From an uncultured Clostridia bacterium (GTDB lineage: Bacteria; Bacillota; Clostridia; TANB77; CAG-508): a DNA stretch of 64,000 nucleotides. The DNA lies in assembly GCA_947627185.1 (NCBI GenBank), contig CANQVF010000005.1, positions 28,269 to 92,268 on the forward strand, given 5' to 3'. The notes below the pieces were generated by a model. The model saw nothing but the letters and a program-made list of their open reading frames with translations, searched no databases and was not told the DNA's origin. This document shows, in pieces, positions 35,675 to 44,343 of the stretch (positions within the stretch are counted from its first letter, which is position 1; each line of letters opens with the position of its first letter). Position numbers and translations under genes: made by a program.

Positions 35675-36329
35675 AAATTCAATAATTATAGTTGGAATTA
35701 TTTTAGTAATAGTTATTATTGTTTTATTGTTAAACACAAATTTTATAAAACTTCAAAAATTGAAAAAAATCAATGAAGAAAATAAAATGAATAGTGAAAT
35801 GCCAATACCAGAAAATTTATACTTAATAATGGCAATTTATAATGGAGATTTAACAACTGAAATAATAAGTAAAACATATAATAACTTTGCAGTTAATGTA
35901 TTACCAAAATATTATAAAGCTTGTAATGAAAAAAGTTCTGAAGAAATAAAAAAATATTTTAATAAAAACAAAAATTCCATTTATATTGAATTAGGATATG
36001 AAAATGAAACAGAGTTTGAAAGTTTTATTAATTCTTTGAAAAAACTAGAAGGTGAAAAGTTAGAATTTGAAAGTTATAGAATATTGCAAAAAACAGTAGA
36101 AAAATCATATAATAATGTAAATGCTTATATAGCAATTAAATATAAAAATAATAATGAAATATTCTTTAATTCTCACATATCAGATAGGATTTTAAAAGAG
36201 TGTATATCAATAAAAATGTATACAGATATTAACGAGAATATAATTGAAGAAGACAAAGTTTTAGTAGAAGAACAAAAAAAACAGTTAGAAAATGAAAAAT
36301 CACCTTTTACTAGGCGGTACTCCTATTGA
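35658..36329 (+). CDS. Small anchored protein, family interleaved with the giant proteins (copy 3)
   Basis: 223 residues: transmembrane helix (about 9-27) then an external domain clearly related to the 19734 product: LYLIMAIYNGDLTTEIISK against MIHIVIAYYEGDLNPKAISK, KKYFNKNKNSIYIELGYENE against DKYFEKNMDEIKFNIGINDK, and KKLEGEKLEFES against KKLSGKLEFES. A Glu/Lys-rich tail is added. It overlaps the end of giant gene C by 17 bases, which points to translational coupling and to a working partnership between the two kinds of protein. A strong terminator follows. No family recognised. Confidence 0.85.
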   Translation: MKEKVRNSIIIVGIILVIVIIVLLLNTNFIKLQKLKKINEENKMNSEMPIPENLYLIMAIYNGDLTTEIISKTYNNFAVNVLPKYYKACNEKSSEEIKKYFNKNKNSIYIELGYENETEFESFINSLKKLEGEKLEFESYRILQKTVEKSYNNVNAYIAIKYKNNNEIFFNSHISDRILKECISIKMYTDINENIIEEDKVLVEEQKKQLENEKSPFTRRYSY

Positions 36330-36410
36330 TAATTAGAATTTGCATTGTATTTATAGAATATAGTTAGTAAATCAAAATAAAATTTAAAAAGAAATACAAT
36401 AAAAAATCAA

Positions 36411-36452
36411 AAAGCAATAATAAAATATGTATTTTATTATTGCTTTTTTTTT
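36411..36452 (+). terminator. Terminator after the giant-gene region
   Basis: AAAGCAATAATAAAATA (36411-36427) pairs with TATTTTATTATTGCTTT (about 36430-36446) and runs into T. It separates the giant-gene transcript from ftsE. Confidence 0.9.
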
Positions 36453-36458
36453 TATTTA

Positions 36459-36487
36459 TTGATATGATGTATTGGTAAAAATAGTAT
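36459..36487 (+). promoter_or_regulatory. Candidate promoter of ftsEX
   Basis: TTGATA at 36459-36464, 17 bases, TAGTAT at 36482-36487. One mismatch in the -10 box; located directly after the terminator and 36 bases before ftsE. Confidence 0.5.
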
Positions 36488-36523
36488 TTGGGGAAAATGA
36501 AAGAAAGGATATAAATTTTTCAA

Positions 36524-37210
36524 ATGATAGAGTTCAAAAATGTAAGTAAAATATACGATACAGGTACAGAAGCTGTTCATAATGCTACTTTTACTATTGA
36601 TAAAGGAGAATTTGCTTTTTTAGTAGGAACTTCTGGCTCAGGAAAATCAACATTAATAAAATTAATATTAAAAGAAGAAGAAGCTTCAAAAGGAAATATA
36701 ATTATAAATGGAAAAGATATAACTTTTTTAAAAGCTAAAAGAGTTCCTTTTTTACGTAGAAGTATGGGAGTAGTTTTTCAAGATTTTAGGCTTTTACCTG
36801 ATAAAACTGTTTACGAAAATGTAGCATTTGCTATGTATATTGTAAAAGCTACACCAAAACATATTAGAAGACAAGTTCCTATGGTATTGTCTTTAGTTGG
36901 ATTAAGTGATAAAGCTAAATGTTATCCACATGAATTGTCTGGTGGAGAACAACAAAGAGTAGCATTAGCAAGAGCTTTAGTTAATAATCCATCTATGATT
37001 ATTGCAGATGAGCCTACTGGAAACTTAGACCCAGAAACAGCATGGGATATAATGAATTTACTTAATGAAATAAATGCAAGAGGAACAACTGTTGTTATGG
37101 CAACACATGCTAAAGATATAGTAAATAAAATGAAAAAAAGGGTTATACAAATTGATAGAGGTATAATCATAAGAGATGATAAAAAAGGTGGTTATAATAG
37201 TGAGGTATAA
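36524..37210 (+). CDS. ftsE: Cell-division ABC transporter ATP-binding protein FtsE
   Basis: 228 residues, usual length. ABC ATPase with Walker A GTSGSGKSTLIKL (about 36-48), the Q-loop FQDFRLLPDKTVYENVAFAM that is characteristic of FtsE, signature LSGGEQQRVALARAL, Walker B MIIADEPTGNLD and the H-loop ATHAKDIV. FtsE drives FtsX in the membrane, and FtsEX is known to activate peptidoglycan hydrolases of the EnvC/PcsB/CwlO kind during division or elongation. ftsX overlaps its 3' end, and two CwlO-like genes come next. Confidence 0.97.
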   Translation: MIEFKNVSKIYDTGTEAVHNATFTIDKGEFAFLVGTSGSGKSTLIKLILKEEEASKGNIIINGKDITFLKAKRVPFLRRSMGVVFQDFRLLPDKTVYENVAFAMYIVKATPKHIRRQVPMVLSLVGLSDKAKCYPHELSGGEQQRVALARALVNNPSMIIADEPTGNLDPETAWDIMNLLNEINARGTTVVMATHAKDIVNKMKKRVIQIDRGIIIRDDKKGGYNSEV

Positions 37211-38174
37211 TGGTTTATCCTATGCAATAGGAGAAGGTTTTAGAAATATTTTTAAAAATACAAAGTCAACAGTAATTTCAGTTATAACAATGATTTGTAC
37301 CATGTTTCTTTTTGGAATATTTTTTGCTATAGGTGTTAATATTAACTCTGTATTAGAACAAGTGCAAATGAAACAAGGTATGGAAGTGTTTATATTTGAT
37401 GAAGTTACTGATGAACAAAAACAAAATTTTGAAAATCAAATTAAAAGTCTTGATGGAGTAAATACAGTAGTATATAAAAATAAACAACAAGCATTAGATT
37501 CTATGAAAGAACAAATGAAAGATAGCCAAGAATTGCTTACTGCATATGAAGGAGAAAACAATATTTTTCCAGCATCATTTGTTGTTACATTAACAAATTT
37601 GGAAAAATCTAAAGAAATAGAAAGTGAAATTCAGAGAATAGGTGCACAAATTGCAACAGAAGGTAGAAGTGAAGAAGTTGATTTACAAATTGAAGAAGCA
37701 ACTACTAATGATACAATTATTAAAAAAATTACAAGTAGAGACAGCACTATTGAGGCATTAGTTCAATTAGTTAAGGCTGTAAGAATAACAATAGGAGTTA
37801 TTTTTATAGTACTTATTGTAATTTCAATAACAATCATTTCCAATACAATTAAACTTACAGTTCATGCTAGAAGAAAAGAAATTTCTATAATGAAATATGT
37901 TGGTGCAACAAATGGATTTATAAGATGGCCATTTATAATAGAAGGAATTATAATTGGTATAATTGCAGCAGTTATTACATTATTAATAATAGGATTACTA
38001 TATGATTTTATTATACAAAATATAGAAACATCAGAAGTTTTACAAAAAATGGGAATAACATTACTTGCATTTATTGAGATTGCTAAACCAATCACAATAG
38101 TATATGCAATTTTAGGTATTGGTATAGGTGTAATAGGAAGTTCTGTATCAATGAAAAAATACTTGGAGGTATAA
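37200..38174 (+). CDS. ftsX: Cell-division permease-like protein FtsX
   Basis: 324 residues from GTG 37200. The product starts RYNGLSYAIGEGFRNIFKN, the usual FtsX opening, and AAAGGTGG lies a few bases upstream; the longer reading from 37176 would put coding sequence over this site. Four transmembrane helices: about residues 22-45, then three near the C-terminus (about 195-220, 245-275, 290-315). The large loop between helices 1 and 2 (about 46-190, with VFIFDEVTDEQKQNFENQI) is the extracellular domain that binds the hydrolase partner. It overlaps ftsE by 11 bases. The coiled-coil M23 genes that follow are the obvious partners. Confidence 0.96.
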   Translation: MRYNGLSYAIGEGFRNIFKNTKSTVISVITMICTMFLFGIFFAIGVNINSVLEQVQMKQGMEVFIFDEVTDEQKQNFENQIKSLDGVNTVVYKNKQQALDSMKEQMKDSQELLTAYEGENNIFPASFVVTLTNLEKSKEIESEIQRIGAQIATEGRSEEVDLQIEEATTNDTIIKKITSRDSTIEALVQLVKAVRITIGVIFIVLIVISITIISNTIKLTVHARRKEISIMKYVGATNGFIRWPFIIEGIIIGIIAAVITLLIIGLLYDFIIQNIETSEVLQKMGITLLAFIEIAKPITIVYAILGIGIGVIGSSVSMKKYLEV

Positions 38175-38183
38175 ATTAGACAA

Positions 38184-39551
38184 GTGAAAAGATTTATTAA
38201 AATTAATTTAATAATTTTAGTAATATTTTGTCTGTCATTCAATTTTGCTTTAGTTAAAATTAATGCAACATCTAATGATGAACAAGTAGAGAATAATAAC
38301 GAAGAACAAGAAAATGATGAACAAAATCATGAAGAAGAACAAAATGAAGAAAAAACATTAGATGACTTGCAAATTGAAAAATCTCAATTAGAAACAAATT
38401 TAGAAGAATCAAATAATCAAGTACAATTTATAGAAAGTGAATTAACAACAATTGTTGCTGAAATATCAGAAATTAGCCAAAAAATTTATGATAAACAAAT
38501 GGAAGTACAAACACTTGAAGCCCAAGAAATAAATTTAACTTCCTATATTGAAACGGCAGAAAGAGAATTAGAAAAATCAAATGCTAGATATGAAAATCAA
38601 AAAGAACTATTAGAAAAAAGATTAGTTGCAATGTATGAGATTGGACAAGTTTCTTATTTAGATTTATTATTAAATTCTAAAAATATTATGGATTTTATAT
38701 CTAATTATTATTTAATAGAAGAAATATCAGAAGCAGATCATGATTTATTACAAGAAGCAGAAGCTGAAAGAAAATATAATAAAAAATTAACTGAAAGTTT
38801 AGAAACAAAAAAATTAGTTTTAGAAGCTTCTAGACAAACAATAGAAAAAAATAATATTTCTCTTGAAAATATGTCAATAATAAAAAATAGCAGAATGGCA
38901 CAATTATCTGAAGAAGAAATTGAGATGCAACAAAAAATAGAAGAATATCAAAAAGAGATCTCAGATATAGAAACAGAAATTAGATTATTAGCATTAGCAA
39001 ATGTTAGTCAACAATATGTTGGTGGTTCTATGGCATGGCCTGTACCAGGGTATACTAGAATAACATCACAATTTGGTATGAGAACACATCCAATAACTGG
39101 TGTATATAAACTTCACACAGGAGTAGACATAGGTGCTCCAATGGGAGCAACATTTATAGCGGCAAATGATGGACTTGTTACTTATGCTGGTTGGAATAAA
39201 GCTTATGGAAATATGGTTATAATAGACCATGGAGGAGGAATAACTACTTTATATGGACATGGTTCAGAAATATTAGTACAAGTTGGACAAACTGTATTTC
39301 AAGGAACACCAGTTTTAAAAGTAGGTTCAACAGGCTATTCAACAGGACCACATGCTCATTTTGAAGTTAGAATAAATGGTGAATATGTTCAGCCTTTAGA
39401 TTATATAACATCTTATAATTCACAACCAGAACAAGCAAATTCCAAAAATGAAAATAAAAATGAAAATAATTCTACAAATAATGTAGAAAATGAAACAACA
39501 GTAGTTGAAGTAGATACAAAAGAAACAAATGAAGAAACAGAAGAAATTTAA
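38184..39551 (+). CDS. Secreted coiled-coil M23 endopeptidase, CwlO/PcsB/EnvC-like (copy 1)
   Basis: 455 residues from GTG 38184 (GGAGGT at 38165-38170). Signal peptide (about 1-29), an acidic Asn/Glu-rich spacer, two long coiled-coil stretches (about 60-150 and 195-270) with the PcsB/CwlO-like hinge KRLVAMYEIGQVSYLDLLLNSKN between them, and a C-terminal LytM/M23 domain (about 285-410). Zinc ligands are intact: HTGVD, LYGHGS and GPHAHFEV. A disordered Asn/Glu tail follows. In related bacteria FtsX binds the coiled coil and releases the enzyme from self-inhibition. Its place right after ftsX makes it the likely FtsEX-controlled hydrolase. Confidence 0.95.
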   Translation: MKRFIKINLIILVIFCLSFNFALVKINATSNDEQVENNNEEQENDEQNHEEEQNEEKTLDDLQIEKSQLETNLEESNNQVQFIESELTTIVAEISEISQKIYDKQMEVQTLEAQEINLTSYIETAERELEKSNARYENQKELLEKRLVAMYEIGQVSYLDLLLNSKNIMDFISNYYLIEEISEADHDLLQEAEAERKYNKKLTESLETKKLVLEASRQTIEKNNISLENMSIIKNSRMAQLSEEEIEMQQKIEEYQKEISDIETEIRLLALANVSQQYVGGSMAWPVPGYTRITSQFGMRTHPITGVYKLHTGVDIGAPMGATFIAANDGLVTYAGWNKAYGNMVIIDHGGGITTLYGHGSEILVQVGQTVFQGTPVLKVGSTGYSTGPHAHFEVRINGEYVQPLDYITSYNSQPEQANSKNENKNENNSTNNVENETTVVEVDTKETNEETEEI

Positions 39552-39592
39552 AAGAAAGAGTGAGAAGAAACACTTTGCAGAGGTAAATTAAT

Positions 39593-40753
39593 ATGAATAT
39601 TGGTAAAATTCGAAGAATAATATATATAAGTATAATGATATTAATAATCTTAATAAGCAGTGTTGGATTTACTTATGCTGCAACATCTTCAGAATTAAAA
39701 CAAAAACAATCAGATATAGATAGTAAAATAGCAGAAACTAATTCTGAAATTGCAGGTGTAAAATCTAAAATGACTACAGCCCTTAATCAAATTAATGAAT
39801 TAAATTCTGAAATATCAACTTATCAATCAGAAATAAATAATTTGCAAGATCAAATAAGTAATTTAAATACTCAAATAACACAAAAAGAAACAAATATACA
39901 AGAAGAACAACAAAAATTCGATTCTCAAAAAGAAGCTTTAGAAAAAAGATTAGTTGCAATGTATGAAACAGGAACAACTAGTTATTTAGATGTTTTATTA
40001 TCATCAGATGGTTTAGCAGATTTTATTTCTAAATATTATATGATAGAACAATTAGCAGAATATGATCAAGAATTATTAGATAGAATACAAAATACAAAAC
40101 AGCAAATTGAAACTGAAAAAAATTCATTAGAAACTGCAAAAAATGAAGTTCAAAGTTCAAAATCAGCAGTTGAAACTAAAAAAAGTGCATTATCAACATC
40201 TGTAAATCAAAAAAATTCTTTAGTTTCTAATTTAAGTGAAGAAGAAAAAGCATTAGAAGAACAATTAGAAGAATTTGAACAAGATAAAAAAGCAATACAA
40301 GCAGAACTTGCAGCTTTATCTAAAAAAAGTTCTGTAAAAACTGTGGTTGCTCCTAGTGCTGCAGGATATACATCTCCTTTACCAGGAAGAACTAAAGCTA
40401 ACATAACAACAGGATATCAAGCTTATGCAGGACATACAGGAGTAGATTTTGCATGTGGAGCTGGAACACCAATTTTAGCAGTAAAATCTGGAACAGTTGT
40501 TACTTCTAAAGCTTTAAGAAGAGCAAATGGTTCCTATAGATCTTATGGTGAATATGTAGTTATAGATCATCATGATGGAACAATGACATTATATGCACAT
40601 ATGAGTTCAAGAGCTGTTTCGCAAAATCAAACAGTATCACAAGGGCAACAAATAGGTTCAGTAGGATCTACTGGAAATTCAACAGGACCACACTTACATT
40701 TTGAGGTTCTTATAGGTGGTAATCCAACAAATCCAAAAGCATATTTACCTTAA
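39593..40753 (+). CDS. Secreted coiled-coil M23 endopeptidase, CwlO/PcsB/EnvC-like (copy 2)
   Basis: 386 residues, a tandem paralogue of the previous gene: signal peptide (about 1-30, ending GFTYAATS), coiled coils (about 32-110 and 150-245), the hinge KRLVAMYETGTTSYLDVLLS and a C-terminal M23 domain (about 265-386). Active-site residues are intact: HTGVD, LYAHMSS and GPHLHFEV. The domain ends at the C-terminus without the long tail of copy 1. AGAGGT precedes ATG 39593. Having two such enzymes behind one FtsEX suggests specialised partners, for example septal and lateral-wall; this is an inference. Confidence 0.96.
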   Translation: MNIGKIRRIIYISIMILIILISSVGFTYAATSSELKQKQSDIDSKIAETNSEIAGVKSKMTTALNQINELNSEISTYQSEINNLQDQISNLNTQITQKETNIQEEQQKFDSQKEALEKRLVAMYETGTTSYLDVLLSSDGLADFISKYYMIEQLAEYDQELLDRIQNTKQQIETEKNSLETAKNEVQSSKSAVETKKSALSTSVNQKNSLVSNLSEEEKALEEQLEEFEQDKKAIQAELAALSKKSSVKTVVAPSAAGYTSPLPGRTKANITTGYQAYAGHTGVDFACGAGTPILAVKSGTVVTSKALRRANGSYRSYGEYVVIDHHDGTMTLYAHMSSRAVSQNQTVSQGQQIGSVGSTGNSTGPHLHFEVLIGGNPTNPKAYLP

Positions 40754-40831
40754 TTTATACATAAAAGTTTATAGGCAAAAACTTTAAAACCTAAATAATT
40801 ATAAGGAGCTTTAAAACTTAATTTAAATACA

Positions 40832-42082
40832 ATGGAAGATTTTGATAATGATGAAAATGAAAAAAATATAGAATTTGAAAAAGAGAAGAAAACTTTAATT
40901 ACAAAATTTGTTGTAACTATAATAATTGTTGCAATAATTTCAGCAGTTATTGCATCTGAGTTTACATTATTTTATTATTACAAGCAAAATAATGTTGAAA
41001 AATATGAATCATCACAAAATTCAGATGAAAATATAGATATAATTGCAAAAACATTAAAAGAATTTAGAAAAACAATTGATGAATATTATATTAATAGTAA
41101 AGAAATAGATGAACAAAAAATTCTTGATGAAACTATTAAAGGATATGTTAATGGTTTAGATGATGAATATTCTGAATATATGACAAGAAAAGAATGGAAT
41201 GATTTTCAAGCTGATGCTTTGGGTAACTATATTGGAATAGGAGTTTATATTACAGTAGATGCAAATGGTAATGTTATAATAGTAAATACAATAAAAGGTA
41301 CACCAGCAGAAAAAGTAGGATTGCAATCAGGAGATGTAATTGTTAGCATAGATGATGAAAATGTTTTAGGAATGAATCCAGATATGGTTTCTTCAAAGAT
41401 ACAAGGAAAAGAAGAAGATAAAGGTAAAAAAGTAAAAATAACAATTTCTAGAGGAACAGAATATTTAGACTTTGAGATTAAAAGAGATGAAATAAAAGTA
41501 TATCATGTTGAAACAAAAATGTTAGAAAACGATATTGGATATATTTCTTTAATGACATTTGATGAAGGATGCAGTAATGAATTTAAAGCAGGATATGAAA
41601 AATTAAAGTCAGAAGGTGCTAAAAAAATAATATTAGACTTAAGAAATAACACTGGAGGCATTGTAGATGAAGCTCTTTTAATAGCAGATATGATACTTCC
41701 AAAGGATAACAAAATTTTAATAACAGTAGATTCAAAAGGAAATAAAGAAGAAAGTATTTCTAAAGAAGATCCTATTATAAATGAAGATATAGTTGTATTA
41801 GTAAACGAATATTCAGCTAGTGCTTCAGAAATAGTGGTAGGTGCATTAAAAGATAATAATAAAGCTAAAATAGTAGGTAAAAAAACTTATGGAAAAGGAG
41901 TAATACAAAGTGTATTTATGCTAGAAGATGGAAGTGCTTTGAAACTTACAGTAAATGAATATTTTACTCCTAAGGAAACAAAAATAAATAAAGTTGGAAT
42001 TATGCCAGATTATGAAGTAGATTTAGATACAAATACAGAAGATGATGAACAATTAAATAAAGCTATAGAAATACTAAAATAA
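40832..42082 (+). CDS. CtpA-type S41 carboxy-terminal processing protease
   Basis: 416 residues. A charged cytoplasmic start, one transmembrane helix (about 25-47), a helical segment with GYVNGLDDEYSEYMTRKEW (about 105-125), a PDZ domain (about 130-215, GDVIVSIDDENVLGM) and the S41 catalytic domain with DLRNNTGG, the nucleophile serine in NEYSASASEI (about 330) and the general-base lysine in GKKTYGKG (about 352). Such proteases trim envelope proteins, including peptidoglycan hydrolases in several bacteria. The nearest Shine-Dalgarno, AAGGAG at 40803-40808, is 23 bases from ATG, with a small TTTAAA/TTTAAA hairpin between. It follows the two M23 genes, an often-seen FtsEX neighbourhood. Confidence 0.95.
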   Translation: MEDFDNDENEKNIEFEKEKKTLITKFVVTIIIVAIISAVIASEFTLFYYYKQNNVEKYESSQNSDENIDIIAKTLKEFRKTIDEYYINSKEIDEQKILDETIKGYVNGLDDEYSEYMTRKEWNDFQADALGNYIGIGVYITVDANGNVIIVNTIKGTPAEKVGLQSGDVIVSIDDENVLGMNPDMVSSKIQGKEEDKGKKVKITISRGTEYLDFEIKRDEIKVYHVETKMLENDIGYISLMTFDEGCSNEFKAGYEKLKSEGAKKIILDLRNNTGGIVDEALLIADMILPKDNKILITVDSKGNKEESISKEDPIINEDIVVLVNEYSASASEIVVGALKDNNKAKIVGKKTYGKGVIQSVFMLEDGSALKLTVNEYFTPKETKINKVGIMPDYEVDLDTNTEDDEQLNKAIEILK

Positions 42083-42121
42083 ATTATAAAATTATTTGTG
42101 ATTAAATATGAGGTGATACAA

Positions 42122-44293
42122 ATGATAGATTTTAATATTACTGATGAAGAATTAAATGCTTTAAAAACATATATAAATGAAAATTATGAAGCTATGAACC
42201 AAATGCTAGTTAGTGACAGTGAAACAGACATAGCTTTATTAAGCGAAGATGTTGAAAATCAAGTTGTTCATATATCATATTTAAGAAATTCAATAATTGA
42301 TTATTTTAAAAATATAAAATTAGTTTATAAATTATTATTAAAAAGATTTTATTTTGATGATAAAAAAGACAACATTATATTATATAGAGGAACTAATATA
42401 GCTGAAGTAGAAAGAATAAAAAATGAATTGTTTATAGACAGATTTTTAGTTACAACTCAAAGTCAAAATGATGCAATAGATAAATATGCTTCAAATTGGA
42501 ATAGACCAGTATGTATGAATATAGCTTTAGAAAAAGATGTTCCATATATATTTTTAAAAGATGTTTTAGGTGATGATAATGATGCAATTTTAATTTCACC
42601 TTTTACAAAAATAGAAACAATAATAGAATCTAAAGAGATAATATCAAATTCAAATTCTAAAACAGTAAAAACATATGATTTAAAATTACAAAAACAAGAT
42701 TTAGATGCTTTGGATGATAAAGATAGATATGGACTTTATAACCATATTTTAGACAATTCTTATTCTATAAAAAGAAAAATAGAAGAATGCATAAACTTAG
42801 AAAAAGAAAATACAATTAATTTTGAAAATATAAGAAAATTAGAACAATTATTAAACAAATTAGAAAATAATGAAGATATATCAGAGGATTTTGAAGATAT
42901 AGAAAATATAGAACCAAATGATATTATTAGAATAACAAATGAATTAGAAGATTTAAAAAGAGAATCTAATGATTTATTTGAAGCAAGAAAACAAAATATT
43001 GAATTTATTAATAATTGGAAAAGAAATATAGCAGTATATTTAATTGCTGAATGTAGAGAGATTGAAAAAGATTTTGATGAATTAAGAGATGAATTATTAA
43101 AAGAAATTGAAGAGCAAGAAAAACAAGAACAAGAAAGAGAAGAACTAGAAAAAGCAAAAAATGATGAAAATACTGAAAGTGATGAAACTATTTCAGAAAA
43201 TAACGAAAAATTAGAAGTGAATAGTGAAGAATTATCTGATTCTAATGAAATTGAAGAAGAAAAAGAAAAAACTTTAGAAGAAATAATTGAAGAAGAACTA
43301 GTAGATGAAGATAAAGAATCTATAATATATATATCTAAAAATGGTTGTAAAGAAAATCTAATTGAAGTAAAGAAAATTTTAGAAAAAATAAATAATTTGA
43401 TTTCTAAACAACAAAGTCATGCTAAAGTTGCAGGAAATATAGGAGCTTCATATAGTGCTTTGAACAATGCATTTGAAATGAGAAAATCTGCAGAAAAACT
43501 CTTAGAATTAATTGAAAATATAACAGAAGAAACTAGAGAAACTTGTACAAAAAAACAAAAAAAGCCAGTAATTGAAAAATTAAATAAAATAATAAGAATT
43601 AATTTTGAAGTAAGTACATTAATCAATTATTTAAATAATCCTAAAATAGCAGGAAAAAATTCAAAACTAGATAGATTTGGAGAAATGGAAGTTATTGAGG
43701 AAAATGAATTAAAAAGATGTATAGCTGAAAAAATTAGAGAGGTTAGAGGAGAAGCAGAATTAAAAAAATTAAAAGATGATTTAGAAATGCTTGAAGAAAA
43801 AGGAAAATTTTCAAGATTTTTAGGAATATTTACAGGTCAAAATAAACTAGATAGCTTTACAATGGATCAAATAGAAATTAGACAAACGGCAATTAGAAAA
43901 ACTTTGTCAAAAAAATTATCTTTAGCTCGTAATTATAGTATTCATGAATTAATGGCTGAGATACAAATTTTTATAAATGAAAATGATGATGATACACTTA
44001 TTGAAGAAGATGTAAAAGTTTTAAAAAATATTGCTGAAGAATTAAGAAGAAATTATATTATATTAGAAAGTAAAGTAAATAGTATTATTGATGAAAAAGA
44101 AGGTAAAAATTTACCAGTAAGAGATAAAAATTTATCTAAAAAAGAATTAATTGAAATACAAACATACAGATTTTTAAATAAATATGGATATGATTTAAAT
44201 TCTTCTGTTAATGAAGAAGAACCTAAATATCAAGATACTATGGCAAATGAAATTAATAGAATTTTGGAATATATTAATAGTGCAGATATTTAA
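42122..44293 (+). CDS. Coiled-coil protein with ADP-ribosyltransferase-like N-terminal region (723 aa)
   Basis: Start ATG 42122 (GAGGTGAT at 42110-42117); the longer reading from GTG 42098 covers that site. Residues about 80-165 resemble the ADP-ribosyltransferase fold: LYRGT (Arg about 91), then FLVTTQS in the place of the STS motif, and DDNDAILISPFTKI (about 150-163) where transferases have ExE followed by hydrophobic residues and PxGT. The two glutamates appear as Asp, so activity is doubtful. Residues about 200-720 are helical and highly charged with coiled-coil segments and a Glu-rich stretch (about 325-400). No signal peptide or membrane helix. Target unknown; the assignment is by motif only. 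Confidence 0.62.
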   Translation: MIDFNITDEELNALKTYINENYEAMNQMLVSDSETDIALLSEDVENQVVHISYLRNSIIDYFKNIKLVYKLLLKRFYFDDKKDNIILYRGTNIAEVERIKNELFIDRFLVTTQSQNDAIDKYASNWNRPVCMNIALEKDVPYIFLKDVLGDDNDAILISPFTKIETIIESKEIISNSNSKTVKTYDLKLQKQDLDALDDKDRYGLYNHILDNSYSIKRKIEECINLEKENTINFENIRKLEQLLNKLENNEDISEDFEDIENIEPNDIIRITNELEDLKRESNDLFEARKQNIEFINNWKRNIAVYLIAECREIEKDFDELRDELLKEIEEQEKQEQEREELEKAKNDENTESDETISENNEKLEVNSEELSDSNEIEEEKEKTLEEIIEEELVDEDKESIIYISKNGCKENLIEVKKILEKINNLISKQQSHAKVAGNIGASYSALNNAFEMRKSAEKLLELIENITEETRETCTKKQKKPVIEKLNKIIRINFEVSTLINYLNNPKIAGKNSKLDRFGEMEVIEENELKRCIAEKIREVRGEAELKKLKDDLEMLEEKGKFSRFLGIFTGQNKLDSFTMDQIEIRQTAIRKTLSKKLSLARNYSIHELMAEIQIFINENDDDTLIEEDVKVLKNIAEELRRNYIILESKVNSIIDEKEGKNLPVRDKNLSKKELIEIQTYRFLNKYGYDLNSSVNEEEPKYQDTMANEINRILEYINSADI

Positions 44294-44343
44294 AAATTTA
44301 TTACATAAATAAATTCAAAAGACAAATTAGAAGGAGTAGTTTT

